Source: an uncultured Agathobacter sp. (lineage in GTDB: Bacteria; Bacillota; Clostridia; Lachnospirales; Lachnospiraceae). Taken from it: a stretch of DNA of 23,272 nt. Positions within the stretch are counted from its first letter, which is position 1; each line of letters starts with the position of its first letter. Under the pieces are notes generated by a model that saw only the letters and a list, made by a program, of their open reading frames with translations, searched no databases and was not told the origin of the DNA. Shown here piece by piece: positions 1 through 6,693 of this stretch. Location: contig CAKRLV010000038.1 in assembly GCA_934359755.1 (NCBI GenBank), positions 1-23,272 on the forward strand. The letters are read 5' to 3'. Position numbers and translations under genes: made by a program.

Positions 1-136
1 GACAAATAGCATAAAGAAATATATAGGGCAGGGACTGCCCAAATTAACGCCTGTGGAGATAGTAGGTTACGAGGTCGCTGAAGCAGGAAGCCCATGGGCT
101 TAAGACAATGGGTAGTTCACAATATAGGTAGATGTG
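1..136 (+). ncRNA. 3' part of TnpB omega-RNA plus guide; IS right end at about 120
   Basis: The end of tnpB runs into a short imperfect hairpin (CCCAT at 91-95, ATGGG at 108-112) followed by GTAGTTCAC ending at 120. TTCAC is a known right-end cleavage motif of IS200/IS605 elements. In characterised TnpB systems the omega-RNA scaffold ends at this boundary, and the first 16-20 bases of flanking DNA act as the guide, here AATATAGGTAGATGTG from 121. The scaffold start lies upstream of the window. The boundary is inferred from motif and position; the left end is not visible. Confidence 0.65.
2..103 (+). CDS. tnpB: TnpB (IS200/IS605 OrfB) C-terminal end, cut by window edge
   Basis: Frame 2 is open from the window edge to a TAA at 101-103 and encodes 33 residues ending in VEIVGYEVAEAGSPWA. 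TnpB proteins of IS200/IS605 elements often end in a tail containing EAGSP. TnpB is the RNA-guided nuclease ancestor of Cas12 and uses an omega-RNA overlapping the 3' end of its own gene. The RuvC catalytic part lies outside the window, so intactness cannot be judged. The right-end hairpin and the TTCAC boundary directly downstream support the call. An inactive copy is possible. Confidence 0.8.
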   Translation, partial: TNSIKKYIGQGLPKLTPVEIVGYEVAEAGSPWA

Positions 137-143
137 CTACAAT
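116..143 (+). promoter_or_regulatory. Candidate promoter, hybrid between IS end and flank
   Basis: TTCACA (116-121) and TACAAT (138-143) are separated by 16 bases and lie upstream of the DUF6465/parA genes. The -35-like element is made almost entirely of the IS right boundary TTCAC. The -10 lies in host flanking DNA. A palindromic TGTTGCAACA sits just downstream, near 153-162. The call rests on sequence match only. Confidence 0.4.
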
Positions 144-227
144 AAATACATGTTGTTGCAACACATAGAATGTGTAGGGCAGCATTTGGCATGGAAGACG
201 TTACATTATTACAGAGGAGGAAATGAT

Positions 228-482
228 ATGGCACGGAAATGCAGCGTAGAGAGAGCTGAATTAAAAGCTGGCGGATTTGCGACAGCGAAGAAAAATATCA
301 CGATTCAGTATCAGGGAAGAGAAAGAAATGAAGAGAATTTGCTTGCTCTAATTAAAAGAGATGCTCTGCAAAAGGGAATCGATAATGATGAGATAGAAGT
401 GGTTGATGTATACATTAAGCCAGAAGAGCAGAGTGTATTTTATGTAATTAACAAGACGATAGAAGGCAGTATAGCATTTTAA
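228..482 (+). CDS. DUF6465 family small protein
   Basis: An 84-residue basic protein starting MARKCSVERAEL. The start at 228 is chosen because GAGGAGG at 214-220 sits 7 bases upstream; a longer reading from 132 has no comparable ribosome site and runs into the IS flank. The body (KKNITIQYQGRE, then DVYIKPEEQSVFYVIN) matches from memory the DUF6465 pattern of small Clostridia proteins with a conserved YIKPEE...YYVIN end. It has no signal peptide or membrane span. It ends 14 bases before parA, so the two are almost certainly co-transcribed. The function is unknown; a DNA-binding or ParA-adaptor role is only a guess from its charge and position. Confidence 0.7.
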   Translation: MARKCSVERAELKAGGFATAKKNITIQYQGRERNEENLLALIKRDALQKGIDNDEIEVVDVYIKPEEQSVFYVINKTIEGSIAF

Positions 483-496
483 ATGGAGGAATTGTT

Positions 497-1246
497 ATGA
501 AGGTATTTGTAGTGGCAAATCAAAAAGGTGGAATCGGCAAGACGACTACTGCGACGAATCTGGCAGGTATTCTGTCAAAGAGAGCTAAGACTTTGCTCAT
601 TGATGCTGACCCACAGGGCAACAGCACCAGTACATATCAGGCGCAGGTCAAGGATGTTGCGACATTGTATGACGTTATGATTGATTCGGATAAGCTCCCA
701 ATCGATGAAGCTATCCAGCATATGGAAAATGGCGATATTGTTGCATCCGATCCACTTTTATCAAAAGCCGAGAAGATGTTAGATGGAGATGTAGAGGGAT
801 TCTACAGACTTAAGGATGCATTAGATGAACTTGATGGATATGAATATGTTGTGATTGACACTGCACCATCACTGAATGTTATTATGTACAATTGTCTCAT
901 TGCAGCGGATGAAGTCATAATTCCACTTACAGCTGACGCTTACGCAAGACAGGGAATAAGTCAGCTTAATGATACAATTATGGCAGTAAAAAGAAGACAG
1001 AATCCTTCACTTAAGGTTGCCGGACTTTTGCTTGTCAAGTATGCAGGACGTTCGAATCTCGAGAGAACCACAAGAGAGGAAATCAGCGAGCAGGCTAAGC
1101 AGATGGGAACAAAGCTGTTTGATACAGCAATCCGTGAGTGCGTAAAGACAAAAGAAGCACAGGAGAAGAAGAAGCTTCTGATAGATTATGCTCCTAAATG
1201 TAATACAATGATAGATTACATGGAGTTTGTTGAAGAACTGTTATAA
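497..1246 (+). CDS. parA: ParA/Soj-family ATPase, orphan (no ParB nearby)
   Basis: A 249-residue ParA/MinD-superfamily ATPase. The deviant Walker A KGGIGKTTTA is at about residues 10-19, the A' motif LLIDADPQGN at about 34-43, and the Walker B VVIDTAPSL in the first half. ParA dimers bind DNA non-specifically when ATP-bound and normally position plasmids, chromosome origins or protein complexes with a ParB-like partner. GGAGG at 485-489 supports the ATG at 497. It has no N-terminal HTH, so it is the short chromosomal or type-Ib-like form. No parB or parS-like repeat is seen. Neighbours are a small DUF6465 protein and two membrane proteins, so the cargo or partner may be one of these (inference). 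Family assignment is firm; the role is not. Confidence 0.9.
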   Translation: MKVFVVANQKGGIGKTTTATNLAGILSKRAKTLLIDADPQGNSTSTYQAQVKDVATLYDVMIDSDKLPIDEAIQHMENGDIVASDPLLSKAEKMLDGDVEGFYRLKDALDELDGYEYVVIDTAPSLNVIMYNCLIAADEVIIPLTADAYARQGISQLNDTIMAVKRRQNPSLKVAGLLLVKYAGRSNLERTTREEISEQAKQMGTKLFDTAIRECVKTKEAQEKKKLLIDYAPKCNTMIDYMEFVEELL

Positions 1247-1278
1247 TTAACAGAATTATTAAAATAAGGAGAGTTTAG

Positions 1279-2136
1279 ATGGGCAATACGAATATAGTTT
1301 ATGATTTAATAAGACAGGGACAGAGTATATTTCAAATATCATTTAGCTTAGTTTTATTAGCTATAATCATTATTTCAAAGTGGAAGCTTTTTGCGAAAGC
1401 AAATGAACCGGGATGGGCGGCAATAATTCCATTTTATAATAATTATGTGTTATTTAAGATTGCTGGTAAAAAGATATTGTTCTGGTTATATCTGATATTA
1501 GAAATTTTACTTTTAGTATGCTATGTATTCATGTTTATTACTTTTATAGTTTTAATTGGAGCGGGGATTACAGGCCGCGCTACAGCCGGAGGATGGGGAA
1601 ATGCAGTTGTCTTAGCCATATTTATTGAGCTAGGAGTGCTTTTTCTTTCTGCAATCGGATGTTTTATAATTATGGCTATTATTTCAAATTCATTAGCCAG
1701 GAATTTCGGTAAGGGTATAGGATTTACACTTGGACTTCTTTTCTTCCCATATGTTTTATATCCTATTATGGCGTTTGACAACGGAATTGTGTACCTTCCA
1801 AATATGCAGACATATGGACAGTACGGAAATCAGTATGGTCAGGCAAACGGAAACCAGTACGGAGCGCAGTATGGAAATCAGTATGGTCAGATGAACGGAA
1901 ACCAGTACGGAGCACAGTATGGAAATCAGTATGGTCAGATGAACGGAAACCAGTACGGAGCGCAGTATGGTCAGATGAACGGAAACCAGTACGGAACACA
2001 GTACGGAAACTATAACCAGGCTAATGGAACACAGTATGGAAACTATAACCAGGCTGATGAAAATCAGTACAACCAGGCGAACGGAAATCAGTATGGTGGA
2101 CAGAATGTGAATCAGAATAATGATTTACAACAGTAG
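1279..2136 (+). CDS. DUF5684 membrane protein with Gln/Tyr/Gly/Asn repeat tail
   Basis: A 285-residue protein. Residues 1 to about 175 hold four or five hydrophobic spans around a conserved block (KWKLFAKANEPGWAAIIPFY, then NNYVLFKIAGK), which is the signature of DUF5684 membrane proteins. From about residue 180 to the end the protein is low-complexity, built from NQYGAQYG and NQYGQMNG units, with no hydrophobic or strongly charged stretch. The repeat unit is 16 residues (48 bp), nearly perfect at DNA level. AAGGAGAG sits just before the ATG. It follows parA by 32 bases with no terminator seen, so it may be in the same transcript. The tail resembles prion-like or phase-separating domains in composition; side of membrane and function are unknown. 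Confidence 0.75.
   Translation: MGNTNIVYDLIRQGQSIFQISFSLVLLAIIIISKWKLFAKANEPGWAAIIPFYNNYVLFKIAGKKILFWLYLILEILLLVCYVFMFITFIVLIGAGITGRATAGGWGNAVVLAIFIELGVLFLSAIGCFIIMAIISNSLARNFGKGIGFTLGLLFFPYVLYPIMAFDNGIVYLPNMQTYGQYGNQYGQANGNQYGAQYGNQYGQMNGNQYGAQYGNQYGQMNGNQYGAQYGQMNGNQYGTQYGNYNQANGTQYGNYNQADENQYNQANGNQYGGQNVNQNNDLQQ
1828..2100 (+). repeat. 48-bp in-frame tandem repeat with degenerate ends
   Basis: Two 48-base units at about 1866-1913 and 1914-1961 are almost identical (GCAGTATGG versus ACAGTATGG at the start), with partial and diverged copies on both sides. All keep the reading frame and encode NQYG/QYGQMNG units. Such near-identity suggests recent duplication by slippage or recombination, so copy number probably varies between strains. 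Assembly collapse is also possible here. Confidence 0.9.
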
Positions 2137-2213
2137 AGCGCAGCATTGTAACAAAGTGAAATTGTAAAGAATCAAAAAGGTACTTAACAGTTACAAGAAT
2201 GGAGTTTTAATCT

Positions 2214-2798
2214 ATGATAGACATTCAGAATATTGATGATTCTATATTTCAGGCATTTTTTGCATTCATAATGTATTTTCCGACTTTTGTCATAGTTTTA
2301 ATAGCTCAGGCAATAGCAAAGTGGAATGTGTTTAAGAAAGCAAACGAGCCAGGCTGGGCGGCATTTGTGCCAATATATAATAAATATATTAGTTATAAGA
2401 TTGCGGGCAGAAATAAATTGTTCTGGGCATGGCTGGGATTAAGTTTAGCAGCGAAAGTCGTATATGTTGCTGTGATTATCAATTTTGTACAGCTTATAGA
2501 TTATACGCATGTATATAAATATGATGAAGCCTCTCATATACTTCAGACTGAAGCACAATTGGTTATAGGAGTGATAATTATATGGGCTGTGATGTTTGCA
2601 TTTAACACAGTAATGTATATATCATTTGCACAGAATTTTAGCAGGGGAACATTATTTGGTATTGGACTTGCAATTTCCCCTATAATTTTCATGTTTGTAA
2701 TTGTATTTAGTAGTAAGAGTCAATACATTAATAAGCAGAGTGATTATGATAATTATCCTAATCGATATGGGGATTCATATAATCTGAATTATAAATAG
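2214..2798 (+). CDS. DUF5684 membrane protein, paralogue lacking the repeat tail
   Basis: A 194-residue protein with the same core as its upstream neighbour: KWNVFKKANEPGWAAFVPIY and then YKIAGRNKLFW. It has four hydrophobic spans, at about residues 13-36, 70-93, 118-140 and 150-168. The short polar C-terminus (DYDNYPNRYGDSYNLNYK) is rich in Asn and Tyr like the neighbour's tail but not repeated. TGGAG at about 2200 precedes the ATG at 2214. The pair looks like a tandem duplication followed by tail growth in the first copy. DUF5684 has no assigned biochemical role that I know of; an integral membrane protein is all the sequence shows. Confidence 0.7.
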   Translation: MIDIQNIDDSIFQAFFAFIMYFPTFVIVLIAQAIAKWNVFKKANEPGWAAFVPIYNKYISYKIAGRNKLFWAWLGLSLAAKVVYVAVIINFVQLIDYTHVYKYDEASHILQTEAQLVIGVIIIWAVMFAFNTVMYISFAQNFSRGTLFGIGLAISPIIFMFVIVFSSKSQYINKQSDYDNYPNRYGDSYNLNYK

Positions 2799-2812
2799 AA
2801 AATAACTGCCAT

Positions 2813-2887
2813 AAAAATAGCAAATATAAAAATAGCAAATATAAAAATAGCAAATATAAAAATAGCAAATATAAAAATAGAAAATAT
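2813..2887. repeat. 15-bp AT-rich tandem repeat, about five copies
   Basis: The unit AAAAATAGCAAATAT recurs with a strict 15-base period; the TAG occurs at 2818, 2833, 2848, 2863 and 2878, and the last copy is diverged. It lies between the DUF5684 gene and the convergent tyrS terminator and is not coding. It is probably a slippage-prone microsatellite-like spacer. Confidence 0.9.
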
Positions 2888-2905
2888 ATAAAAAAATTTA
2901 CATAG

Positions 2906-2937
2906 AAATGCTCAGGCCATGTAAGGTCTGAGCATTT
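2906..2937. terminator. Bidirectional intrinsic terminator
   Basis: The arms AAATGCTCAGGCC (2906-2918) and GGTCTGAGCATTT (2925-2937) form a 13-bp stem with one G-U pair and a 6-base loop. T-rich sequence follows on both strands. It separates the convergent DUF5684 and tyrS transcripts. Confidence 0.85.
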
Positions 2938-2953
2938 TTATAAGTTTTGCGAG

Positions 2954-4180
2954 TTATTTTGTTATAACTTTAGCGAATTTCTTCTTTCCACGTTTTACTA
3001 TAAGTCCGTCACCTGCAAACGCCTCTTTGCTGTATTTGGTGGAGATGTCAGTAACTTTCTCATCTGCGACAGATACACCGCCCTGCTGGATATTACGACG
3101 TGCATCACCGCGGGATTCACAAAGACCTGCTTTTACAAGAACAGAGATAATATCTAAATCGCCATCTGCAAAGTCATCATCGCTAAGTTCAACTGTAGGC
3201 ATATTTGCATGGTTTCCACCGCCTGCAAAAAGTGCATGTGAAGCTTCGCGGGCTTTTGCAGCTTCTTCCTCTCCGTGAACAAGTTTTGTGAGCTCAAATG
3301 CAAGAATTTCCTTAGCTTCGTTGAGCTGGGCACCTTCCCATTTGTCCATTTTTTCAATCTCCTCGAGTGGAAGGAATGTAAGCATACGGATGCACTTAAG
3401 AACATCAGAGTCTGCAACATTTCTCCAGTACTGGAAGAAATCGAATGGAGAAGTCTTCTCAGCGTCAAGCCATACAGCACCTGACTGTGTCTTACCCATT
3501 TTCTTTCCTTCTGAGTTGAGAAGAAGATTGATTGTCATTGCATAAGCGTCTTTGCCAAGTTTACGACGGATAAGTTCTGTACCACCAAGCATGTTGCTCC
3601 ACTGGTCATCACCACCGAACTGCATATTACAGCCGTAATCCTGGAAAAGTTTAAAGAAGTCGTATGACTGCATAATCATGTAGTTGAACTCAAGGAAGGA
3701 AAGTCCTTTTTCCATACGCTGTTTGTAACACTCAGCAGTAAGCATTCTGTTTACAGAAAAGTGTGGTCCGATATCACGGAGAACTTCTACATAGTTAAGA
3801 TCCATGAGCCAGTCTGCGTTGTTAACAAGGATTGCCTTGTCCTCAGAAAAGTCGATAAAACGGCTCATTTGTTTCTTGAAGCATTCAACATTGTGATTGA
3901 TTGTTTCTGTTGTCATCATCTGACGCATGTCGGAACGTCCTGATGGGTCACCAATTTGTGCTGTACCACCGCCAATAAGGACAACTGGTTTGTTTCCAGC
4001 CATCTGAAGTCTCTTCATGAGACAAAGTGCCATGAAATGTCCTACGTGAAGACTGTCTGCAGTAGGGTCAAATCCGATATAGAAAGTTGCTTTTCCGTTA
4101 TTGATAAGTTCTTTAATTTCTTTTTCATCTGTCACCTGTGCGATAAGACCGCGGGCAACTAATTCATCATAAATAGTCAT
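2954..4180 (-). CDS. tyrS: Tyrosyl-tRNA synthetase
   Basis: A 408-residue class Ic synthetase that charges tRNA-Tyr in the cytoplasm. The HIGH motif appears as HVGH (residues 45-48) in an FDPTADSLHVGH context. The KMSKS loop is KMGKT at about residue 230, the usual form in bacterial TyrRS. YxxMQSYDFF and the GGDDQW motif at the tyrosine pocket are present. The C-terminus holds an S4-like RNA-binding domain (LVKAGLCESRGDARRNIQQGGV). The length is normal. The start follows AGGAGG at 4189-4194. Transcription is controlled by the T-box leader directly upstream, so uncharged tRNA-Tyr should switch it on. Confidence 0.97.
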   Translation of the reverse strand: MTIYDELVARGLIAQVTDEKEIKELINNGKATFYIGFDPTADSLHVGHFMALCLMKRLQMAGNKPVVLIGGGTAQIGDPSGRSDMRQMMTTETINHNVECFKKQMSRFIDFSEDKAILVNNADWLMDLNYVEVLRDIGPHFSVNRMLTAECYKQRMEKGLSFLEFNYMIMQSYDFFKLFQDYGCNMQFGGDDQWSNMLGGTELIRRKLGKDAYAMTINLLLNSEGKKMGKTQSGAVWLDAEKTSPFDFFQYWRNVADSDVLKCIRMLTFLPLEEIEKMDKWEGAQLNEAKEILAFELTKLVHGEEEAAKAREASHALFAGGGNHANMPTVELSDDDFADGDLDIISVLVKAGLCESRGDARRNIQQGGVSVADEKVTDISTKYSKEAFAGDGLIVKRGKKKFAKVITK

Positions 4181-4199
4181 TGTATTTCCTCCTAAAATA

Positions 4200-4482
4200 T
4201 AAAAATCCCCTCATCCTATAAGGACGAGGGGGATATCTCGTGTTACCACCTTATTTTGCAAACCACTCACATGGAATTGCCTTAGCATGTCTCCGACAAG
4301 ACACCAGCGATTATAACGTTCGCCACTACGTTGCAGCCTACTGGCAGTAATAGATGCGTTCAGTGCAAAGCTCAAAGATGTATTCCATAATTGCTTCCCA
4401 TGCGTCTCTCATCAACCGACAACTTTCTGTTCGTTCTGCAAAAATGTACTTTTTCTTATCATCGCTTTTAATGCTTCAATTA
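4200..4482 (-). promoter_or_regulatory. T-box riboswitch of tyrS
   Basis: On the minus strand the leader carries the conserved T-box AAGGTGGTAACACGAG (4252-4237). This is followed by an intrinsic terminator (arms 4221-4231 and 4207-4217, then T-rich 4206-4195). Upstream lies a long folded region with an AGAGA-type element (GATGAGAGACG near 4408) and a CTGAAC segment typical of stem I distal parts. Overlapping Tyr codons, TAT and TAC, occur near 4347-4352 on the 3' side of stem I and are candidate specifiers. The exact specifier was not proven by folding. Uncharged tRNA-Tyr pairing stabilises the antiterminator. Confidence 0.9.
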
Positions 4483-4488
4483 GCATAT

Positions 4489-4518
4489 ATTATAACGATG
4501 CAAATATAAAATTGTCAA
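4489..4518 (-). promoter_or_regulatory. Promoter of the tyrS T-box transcript
   Basis: On the minus strand TTGACA (4518-4513) and TATAAT (4494-4489) are both perfect consensus hexamers 18 bases apart. Transcription would start near 4482, giving a leader of about 300 bases. Confidence 0.85.
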
Positions 4519-4567
4519 TAACAATTTAGGCTATATCTTTAAGCCTTTTAAGTAACAGTATTAAATT

Positions 4568-5215
4568 TTATTCACCAAACTGATCCATATCAAATAATGC
4601 CTGCTCTAATGTAGCCAAGTCATTTTCATCAGGTGTATACAATTTATCTTTGATTGAAATTGTGATATCCATAGTCTGTGTATCGCCATACTCTGGGGAA
4701 GCAAGCTCATCTTTGAGGCAGTCAGCGAGTGTCTGGAATACAGCGTCATAAACCTCCTGCTGAGATTCAAACTTAGATGCATCAATATCCTCAAGCTTCT
4801 TTGTGTATGTTGTATAAGCATTCTTGAATACTTTAAGTGTCTTGTATTCTACAGTAACCTCATAAGAACCATCACTCTGCTTCTTAGCTTCACCAACTTT
4901 GTAATCAGCAGCTTTGAAAAGATCAGCAAATATACCTCTGAAGTTTTCTTTAACATCATCTGAGAGTTTGACATTAGCTCCTGTCATGAATGAGTCGAGC
5001 TCCTGATCAAGTCCATCTTCGTATAACTTATCAGCTTCTTCTTTAGTTGCAATTTTCTGATCTACAAAACCAGTAGGGTCGTTCTTGTAAGTGTTATCAA
5101 GAACTGCCTTTAAATAAGCTGATGCATCAAAAGATGAACATCCCGCAACCATGCCGATAACGAAAACGGCACACAACAATAATGCTACTTTTTTCATTTG
5201 TTTCATTTGTTTCAT
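4568..5215 (-). CDS. Secreted lipoprotein, unknown function
   Basis: A 215-residue protein with a signal peptide (KKVALLLCAVFVIGMVAG) and lipobox VAGC, so it should be processed by signal peptidase II and anchored outside the membrane by Cys26. The mature part is acidic and mostly helical in look, ending in predicted strands (YEVTVEYKTLKVFK). It resembles small Clostridia lipoproteins sometimes grouped as DUF5105, but this is from memory and weak. The N-terminus has three Met starts (MKQMKQMKK). The first is chosen because the AAGGAAAGAG ribosome site is 10-12 bases upstream of it; the MKQ duplication is probably a replication slip. It is a monocistronic gene with its own promoter. Confidence 0.8.
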   Translation of the reverse strand: MKQMKQMKKVALLLCAVFVIGMVAGCSSFDASAYLKAVLDNTYKNDPTGFVDQKIATKEEADKLYEDGLDQELDSFMTGANVKLSDDVKENFRGIFADLFKAADYKVGEAKKQSDGSYEVTVEYKTLKVFKNAYTTYTKKLEDIDASKFESQQEVYDAVFQTLADCLKDELASPEYGDTQTMDITISIKDKLYTPDENDLATLEQALFDMDQFGE

Positions 5216-5263
5216 AACTTTTCTCTCTTTCCTTAAATATAAGATTTATATTGTAACTATGTG

Positions 5264-5292
5264 AATTTACCACATGTCATTTATTATGTCAA
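5264..5292 (-). promoter_or_regulatory. Promoter of the lipoprotein gene
   Basis: On the minus strand TTGACA (5292-5287) is a perfect -35, and TAAATT (5269-5264) is a moderate -10 with a 17-base spacer. It lies about 50 bases upstream of the start codon. Confidence 0.6.
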
Positions 5293-5388
5293 ATTTTTTG
5301 GATAAATTCACAAAAGATTGTATCTTGTTTACAAAATATGACAATATAGACATAAAAAATTGTATGAAATTAAGTACATTAAAAAGAA

Positions 5389-5423
5389 TTGACAAATTTT
5401 CTCACCTTTAGTAAGGTTATAAA
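5389..5423 (+). promoter_or_regulatory. Candidate promoter for the Mn riboswitch operon
   Basis: TTGACA (5389-5394) is a perfect -35. TAAGGT follows at 17 bases (5412-5417). A better -10, TATAAA (5418-5423), is 23 bases away, which is too far for a standard sigma-A promoter. The start should be near 5425, just before the riboswitch. Confidence 0.45.
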
Positions 5424-5424
5424 A

Positions 5425-5577
5425 ATGATAGTCGTGAGGGAGTAGTTCGCGTAAAAATTAGAAGACGTGATTTGTCAACAGTCCCGGTCGTATGACCTGG
5501 CAAATCTTAAAGAATGAGACTCATGTATACCTTTTTAGTATGAAGAGTACTAGTGGAGGTATACGTGGGTCTTTTTT
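5425..5577 (+). promoter_or_regulatory. yybP-ykoY (Mn2+) riboswitch with intrinsic terminator
   Basis: The hallmark segments of this class occur in order: GAGGGAGTAG (5437-5446), TTGTCAACAGTCCCGGTC, ATGACCTGGCAAA, and GAGACTCATG (5516-5525). The P1 arms CGTGAG (5433-5438) and CTCATG (5520-5525) pair with one G-U. CTCATG is also in the 5' arm of a terminator (5517-5532 with 5557-5572, then TTTTTT). The two structures therefore exclude each other, as in known transcriptional ON switches. Mn2+ binding should form P1, break the terminator and allow export genes to be read. Two cation transporters follow. Confidence 0.9.
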
Positions 5578-5606
5578 ATACAAAATAATAAAAAGGAGAT
5601 ATTAAA

Positions 5607-6608
5607 ATGGAAAAATTTATAGGAGAGGCACCACTGATTCTGGTCATGGTGCTGCTAGTAGTGGGATTTGTTCTACTTATTAAGGGAGCAGATTTCTTCG
5701 TAGAGGGAAGTTCAAGCGTTGCTAAGAGATTTAATGTACCATCTATAATAATAGGTTTGACAATTGTTGCGATGGGAACATCTTTACCAGAGACATCAGT
5801 CAGTGTTACTGCATCAATTAGTGGCAATAATACACTTGCTGTCAGCAATGTAGTAGGTTCGAATATTTTTAACCTCATGGTGGTGATTGGCGTATGTGCA
5901 ATTATGACACCAGTGATGGTGGCAAGGGAGACAATAACTACAGATATTCCTTTTTCCGCATTTTGTGCTGTGATTCTTGCAGTACTTGGTATATGGGGAT
6001 TCATGGATGATTCGTCTATGATACTTGGTCATATTGATGGAATTGTTTTTCTTATTTTATTTGCAGTTTATATCGTAATTTTAATAAGGAGAACATTGGA
6101 AGCAAGAAAAGAAGGTAAGGAAGTAGAAGTCGAGGGTGGTTCTGATGAAGACATTCACATAATATCTATTCCTAAAAGTATCATATTCATAATCGGCGGT
6201 GGTGCTGCAATTGCATTTGGAGGAGATTTGACAGTACAGACAGCCAGCCGTATCGCAATAGATTTTGGAATGAGTCAGACACTTGTCGGACTTACAATTG
6301 TTGCACTTGGAACTTCCCTTCCTGAGCTTGTTACATCTATTGTAGCTGCAAGAAAGAATGAAGTAGGAATGGCACTTGGAAATGCTATTGGTTCGAATGT
6401 ATTCAATATATTGATGGTTCTTGGAATTGCATCAGCGATAAGTCCAATCGCATTCATGACAGAAAACATTATAGATATTGTAGTATTGCTGGTATTTTCA
6501 CTGATAGTGTGGCTGTTTGCAGCTACAAAGCAGCAGCTTAGCAAGCTTGAGGGAGCAATAATGATAGCGCTGTATGTGGGATATTCAGTTTATATTTTTA
6601 TGAGATAA
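5607..6608 (+). CDS. CaxA/YrbG-type Na+/Ca2+ (cation) exchanger
   Basis: A 333-residue integral membrane protein of the CaCA superfamily. Two inverted alpha-repeats are clear: GTSLPETSVSVTAS at residue 57 and GTSLPELVTSIVAA at 235. Each is followed by N..GSN.FN (NVVGSNIFN and NAIGSNVFN), the ion-binding helices. There are about ten hydrophobic spans and a charged cytoplasmic loop near 170-180 (RKEGKEVEVEGGSDED). AAAGGAGAT precedes the ATG. The family usually exchanges Ca2+ for Na+ or H+. Control by a Mn2+ riboswitch and a GDT1-type partner suggests that this copy helps remove Mn2+, or Ca2+ together with Mn2+ (inference). Confidence 0.92.
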   Translation: MEKFIGEAPLILVMVLLVVGFVLLIKGADFFVEGSSSVAKRFNVPSIIIGLTIVAMGTSLPETSVSVTASISGNNTLAVSNVVGSNIFNLMVVIGVCAIMTPVMVARETITTDIPFSAFCAVILAVLGIWGFMDDSSMILGHIDGIVFLILFAVYIVILIRRTLEARKEGKEVEVEGGSDEDIHIISIPKSIIFIIGGGAAIAFGGDLTVQTASRIAIDFGMSQTLVGLTIVALGTSLPELVTSIVAARKNEVGMALGNAIGSNVFNILMVLGIASAISPIAFMTENIIDIVVLLVFSLIVWLFAATKQQLSKLEGAIMIALYVGYSVYIFMR

Positions 6609-6693
6609 AAGTATATGTAGTGGGAATATTTTTTGATAAATAATTCAGACTATATTTATTGAGAGTACGTATGTGATAAGAGAGGTATAATCT

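Noticed and set aside
132..227. Upstream extension of the DUF6465 protein (longer frame from 132)
   Set aside because: It has no ribosome site, overlaps the predicted promoter -10, and the extra residues look unlike the family; a strong GAGGAGG supports 228.
1766..1999. Minus-strand frame with repeats of FRSSDHTDF type
   Set aside because: It is only the antisense reading of the 48-bp repeat in the DUF5684 gene.
2813..2887. CRISPR-like array
   Set aside because: The 15-bp units are contiguous with no unique spacers; it is a plain tandem repeat.
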